Assembly: GCF_017744655.1 (NCBI RefSeq)
Contig: NZ_JAGIAW010000004.1
Coordinates: forward strand, 124,001-188,000
Origin: Devosia sp.
GTDB lineage: Bacteria; Pseudomonadota; Alphaproteobacteria; Rhizobiales; Devosiaceae
Reading direction: 5' to 3'
Length of the DNA stretch: 64,000 nt
The notes beneath the pieces were generated by a model. That model was not told where the DNA came from. It saw nothing but the letters and a program-made list of their open reading frames with translations, and did no database searches. Below, in pieces: positions 62,029 to 64,000 of the stretch (its first letter is position 1; each line of letters begins with the position of its first letter). The position numbers and the translations under genes were made by a program.

Positions 62029-63665
62029 TTTAGCTTCCAGATTTTCATATCGGCATAAACTTCTGGATATCCCGTGACACTTTTAGGAACGCCTAGACCA
62101 ACATCTGCCGTAACAACCTGCATATAGTGTCTGAGTTCAATCATGGAAGACGAAGCAAGTGTGAACCTGCCTGATATAGAAGCGTTTACTTGTTGTAGTG
62201 CCGTGTTATTGGAATACTCATTGACCCCGAATATAACGTCTACCCCGGCTGTCACGTTAACGATATATACTTGATGTCGGGCGACACCATGCCCAGGGGC
62301 GGACGCCTCCAGAAAATAGGTGCCCGCTGGTAGCGTCACGCGGTTACTAGAAAGAGTTGCACCAAAATCGTTTGTAATAACGGTATTCAAGACGCGGATA
62401 TTAGCACCAGCAACGTTGGTGCCACCCCCAACACCTACCGCTTTAGCGTCCCTCACGTGAAGCAATGGGAAGCCATATTCCAAGCCTAGAACAACGCGGG
62501 CTTGTTCTGCGGTCAAGTCTTCTGGATCACCCGTGCCCGCTGTCGCCCGCGCCTTAAATGTCGCCGTTGCCATATTGGCGAGAATGGCATTGGTGATGCT
62601 GTTGTCGCCCGGGACGAGCTCGTCAATTGTCTTTCCGCCGTCTTTGAGAAGGTTCCCGTCGGTGTCGAATACGGCGATGTGGTTATTCGTGGCACTTCCA
62701 GGTGCCCCCACCGCGCCAAGCGTTGTCCGAGCGGCTGTCGAATCGGCGTCGCCGATCAAGGCTTTCGAGAACGCCGTAAAGCCAAGTCCGGTGAGCGCTG
62801 CTGAGGCATCGACATCTGTTGTGATCCGCGTGATCCAGAAGGGTGTCACGCCGTCGATATCGCCTGTGTCTCCCTTCGGCAGAGATATGTCGAGGCGATA
62901 GCCACCTGTTACAGGGACGAAATCTACAATCGCGTCAGAACCAGGGGGCAACGTCGTCGTCGTTCCAGGCTCGATCATCATCCCGCGGGGAATTTCGAAC
63001 GCCAAATTGTAGCCGCCCGCGACAGGGGTGAGAACGACATCTGGCGGTGAACCATATGGCACCTCGTCGACTTCCGTCACCTCGAGCGTGACGGCTGGAC
63101 CAGTCAGATAGGCCGGGTCCGACCAGTCTGCAGCTGCACCGCTGCGCTTGGCATAGATGGCAGAGCGACCATCGCCAACATTGGCCACTAGCACTGCAAA
63201 GCCCGTTGCCTCATTGTCGTAAGCGGCACGGCCAGCCAGATCATCGACCTGCACGTTGAAATTGACGCCCGAGACGAGATCGATCTTCGATACCAGCGCC
63301 AGTTCGCCCGGGCCGGTGAACATCGGCAGCTTGTCGGCAAGGCCATTGAGACCAGCGAAGGAATCGAGATTGCCGTTGCCGAGTTTCAGCAGCAGGTCTT
63401 GAATGCCCTGCATGTAGCCGAGCTCGTAAGGCGTGCGCTGGATTTCATAGTCGGCTTCGGTCTGGTAGAGCGCCGGCACATCATAGGCGAGCGTCAGATG
63501 CGTGTCGTCGATGACCTCGGCAATGCGAACGCCGAAGCCGCGATGAGTGCCGTACTGATCCCCCGGACGCAGGAGGCTCCATGTCGTGCCCTGTCCGGTG
63601 ACATTGACGCCGGCAACGGTGGCTGTCCCGTCGCTGTAGTGGCTGATGGTGATGTCGATCGCCAT
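62025..63665 (-). CDS. Phage tail fibre protein
   Basis: This is a 546-residue fibre. The N-terminal domain (about 1-130, from MAIDITISHYSDGTATV) is the conserved attachment part; the middle is beta-rich with GxTG-like turns (PKGDTGDIDGVTPFW) and fibre repeats (TAARTTLGAVGAPG, TAEQARVVLGLEYG). The last about 140 residues form the distal tip. The DNA for that tip (62025 to about 62460) is visibly poorer in GC than the rest, suggesting an exchanged receptor-binding module. ATG 63665 has a GAGGAAA site. Confidence 0.88.
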   Translation of the reverse strand: MAIDITISHYSDGTATVAGVNVTGQGTTWSLLRPGDQYGTHRGFGVRIAEVIDDTHLTLAYDVPALYQTEADYEIQRTPYELGYMQGIQDLLLKLGNGNLDSFAGLNGLADKLPMFTGPGELALVSKIDLVSGVNFNVQVDDLAGRAAYDNEATGFAVLVANVGDGRSAIYAKRSGAAADWSDPAYLTGPAVTLEVTEVDEVPYGSPPDVVLTPVAGGYNLAFEIPRGMMIEPGTTTTLPPGSDAIVDFVPVTGGYRLDISLPKGDTGDIDGVTPFWITRITTDVDASAALTGLGFTAFSKALIGDADSTAARTTLGAVGAPGSATNNHIAVFDTDGNLLKDGGKTIDELVPGDNSITNAILANMATATFKARATAGTGDPEDLTAEQARVVLGLEYGFPLLHVRDAKAVGVGGGTNVAGANIRVLNTVITNDFGATLSSNRVTLPAGTYFLEASAPGHGVARHQVYIVNVTAGVDVIFGVNEYSNNTALQQVNASISGRFTLASSSMIELRHYMQVVTADVGLGVPKSVTGYPEVYADMKIWKLK

Positions 63666-63706
63666 GGTTTCCTCAGGCAAAGAAAAACCGCCCGGAGGCG
63701 GCTGGA

Positions 63707-63892
63707 TCAAGAGCGGGTTTCGGTGTTGCCGACATCGGCGGGCGGAGGTGGTTGCTCGACCTTCTCCAACTCGGCAATGCGGGTCAGCGCCCGGTCAAGC
63801 TGGTGTTGCAATATCTTGGCGTGGTTCTCCCAGAATGCGGCGCTGGTCGAGTAGTGCGCAGCAGCTGAGATAGGGGCTATCTGGGTCGACAT
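63707..63892 (-). CDS. Small phage protein of unknown function
   Basis: The protein has 61 residues, with a central helix (about 20-46, FWENHAKILQHQLDRALTRI) of coiled-coil character and a Pro-rich C-terminus. A GAGG ribosome site precedes the ATG. It lies between a tail protein gene and the tail-fibre gene, in the same direction. No family recognised. Confidence 0.6.
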   Translation of the reverse strand: MSTQIAPISAAAHYSTSAAFWENHAKILQHQLDRALTRIAELEKVEQPPPPADVGNTETRS

Positions 63893-63925
63893 TGATCCTC
63901 ACATTCCGGACGGCGGTTGCCAGCC

Positions 63926-64000
63926 CTAGAGATTATATTCGAACACGAAGTAGGCGATGGTCATGCTCGGCTGCGGCCAGCCGGTCGTCTGCTTGTTGTA
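63926..64000 (-). CDS. Phage tail protein, C-terminal fragment
   Basis: The last 24 residues and the TAG stop of a gene that continues beyond the window are visible; they read from YNKQTTGWPQPSMT to VFEYNL. The position upstream of the tail fibre suggests a structural tail component; nothing more can be said from this fragment. Confidence 0.55.
   Translation of the reverse strand, partial: YNKQTTGWPQPSMTIAYFVFEYNL

Overview
The window is high-GC DNA with dense, often translationally coupled genes. It looks like a chromosomal segment of an alphaproteobacterium of the order Hyphomicrobiales. Gene content (rpmH-rnpA-yidC-engB block, LigD/Ku, Bcr/CflA and AbrB transporters, GcvA-type LysR) is compatible with a Devosia-like organism, but the genus is an inference. 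There is no CRISPR array, no rRNA and no recognisable insertion sequence. The only tRNA is tRNA-Arg(ACG) at 59076-59152.

Layout. 1-6624: end of an SBF-like transporter, then a CUT1-type ABC importer operon with a nucleoside hydrolase, divergent from a LysR regulator. 6737-12599: a non-homologous end-joining operon (ligD, ku, a TPR protein, a small alpha/beta hydrolase, exonuclease III). 12614-14122: two gene remnants, an MFS transporter and a TetR regulator, joined head to head by a deletion. 14258-18051: a Bcr/CflA efflux gene with a structured leader, an ArsR/SRPBCC pair with a clear operator, a small secreted protein and an AbrB transporter. 18088-30986: a surface-polysaccharide locus (priming transferase, Wzz-kinase, epimerase, then a seven-gene operon with fcl, two glycosyltransferases, Wzy, Wzx and two acetyltransferases). 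Inside it sits a two-gene unit resembling a gene-transfer-agent/phage head-spike base and an SGNH-hydrolase spike fibre.

31233-47011: mostly housekeeping and transport genes (a chemoreceptor, cutC with a ROK kinase, a flavoprotein, an ABC exporter, ilvA, a TetR/MFS pair, a TSUP permease, argB). 47200-52681: a plus-strand stress module (ECF sigma, RskA-type anti-sigma, fasciclin protein, exported MsrB, a glutamine amidotransferase, a second chemoreceptor) lying between argB and engB. 52730-55857: rpmH-rnpA-yidC-engB with a near-consensus sigma70 promoter. 56087-58951: a disulfide-oxidoreductase homologue without its redox cysteines, and a histidine kinase. 59076-64000: tRNA-Arg followed by the end of a prophage read on the minus strand (tail fibre, small tail proteins, endolysin, holin-like and membrane proteins). 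No integrase lies inside the window.

The most interesting points are the spike-like gene pair inside the polysaccharide locus, the leader-peptide/terminator structure before the Bcr/CflA gene, the deletion scar at about 13680, and the inverted and direct repeats next to the tRNA-Arg attachment region.
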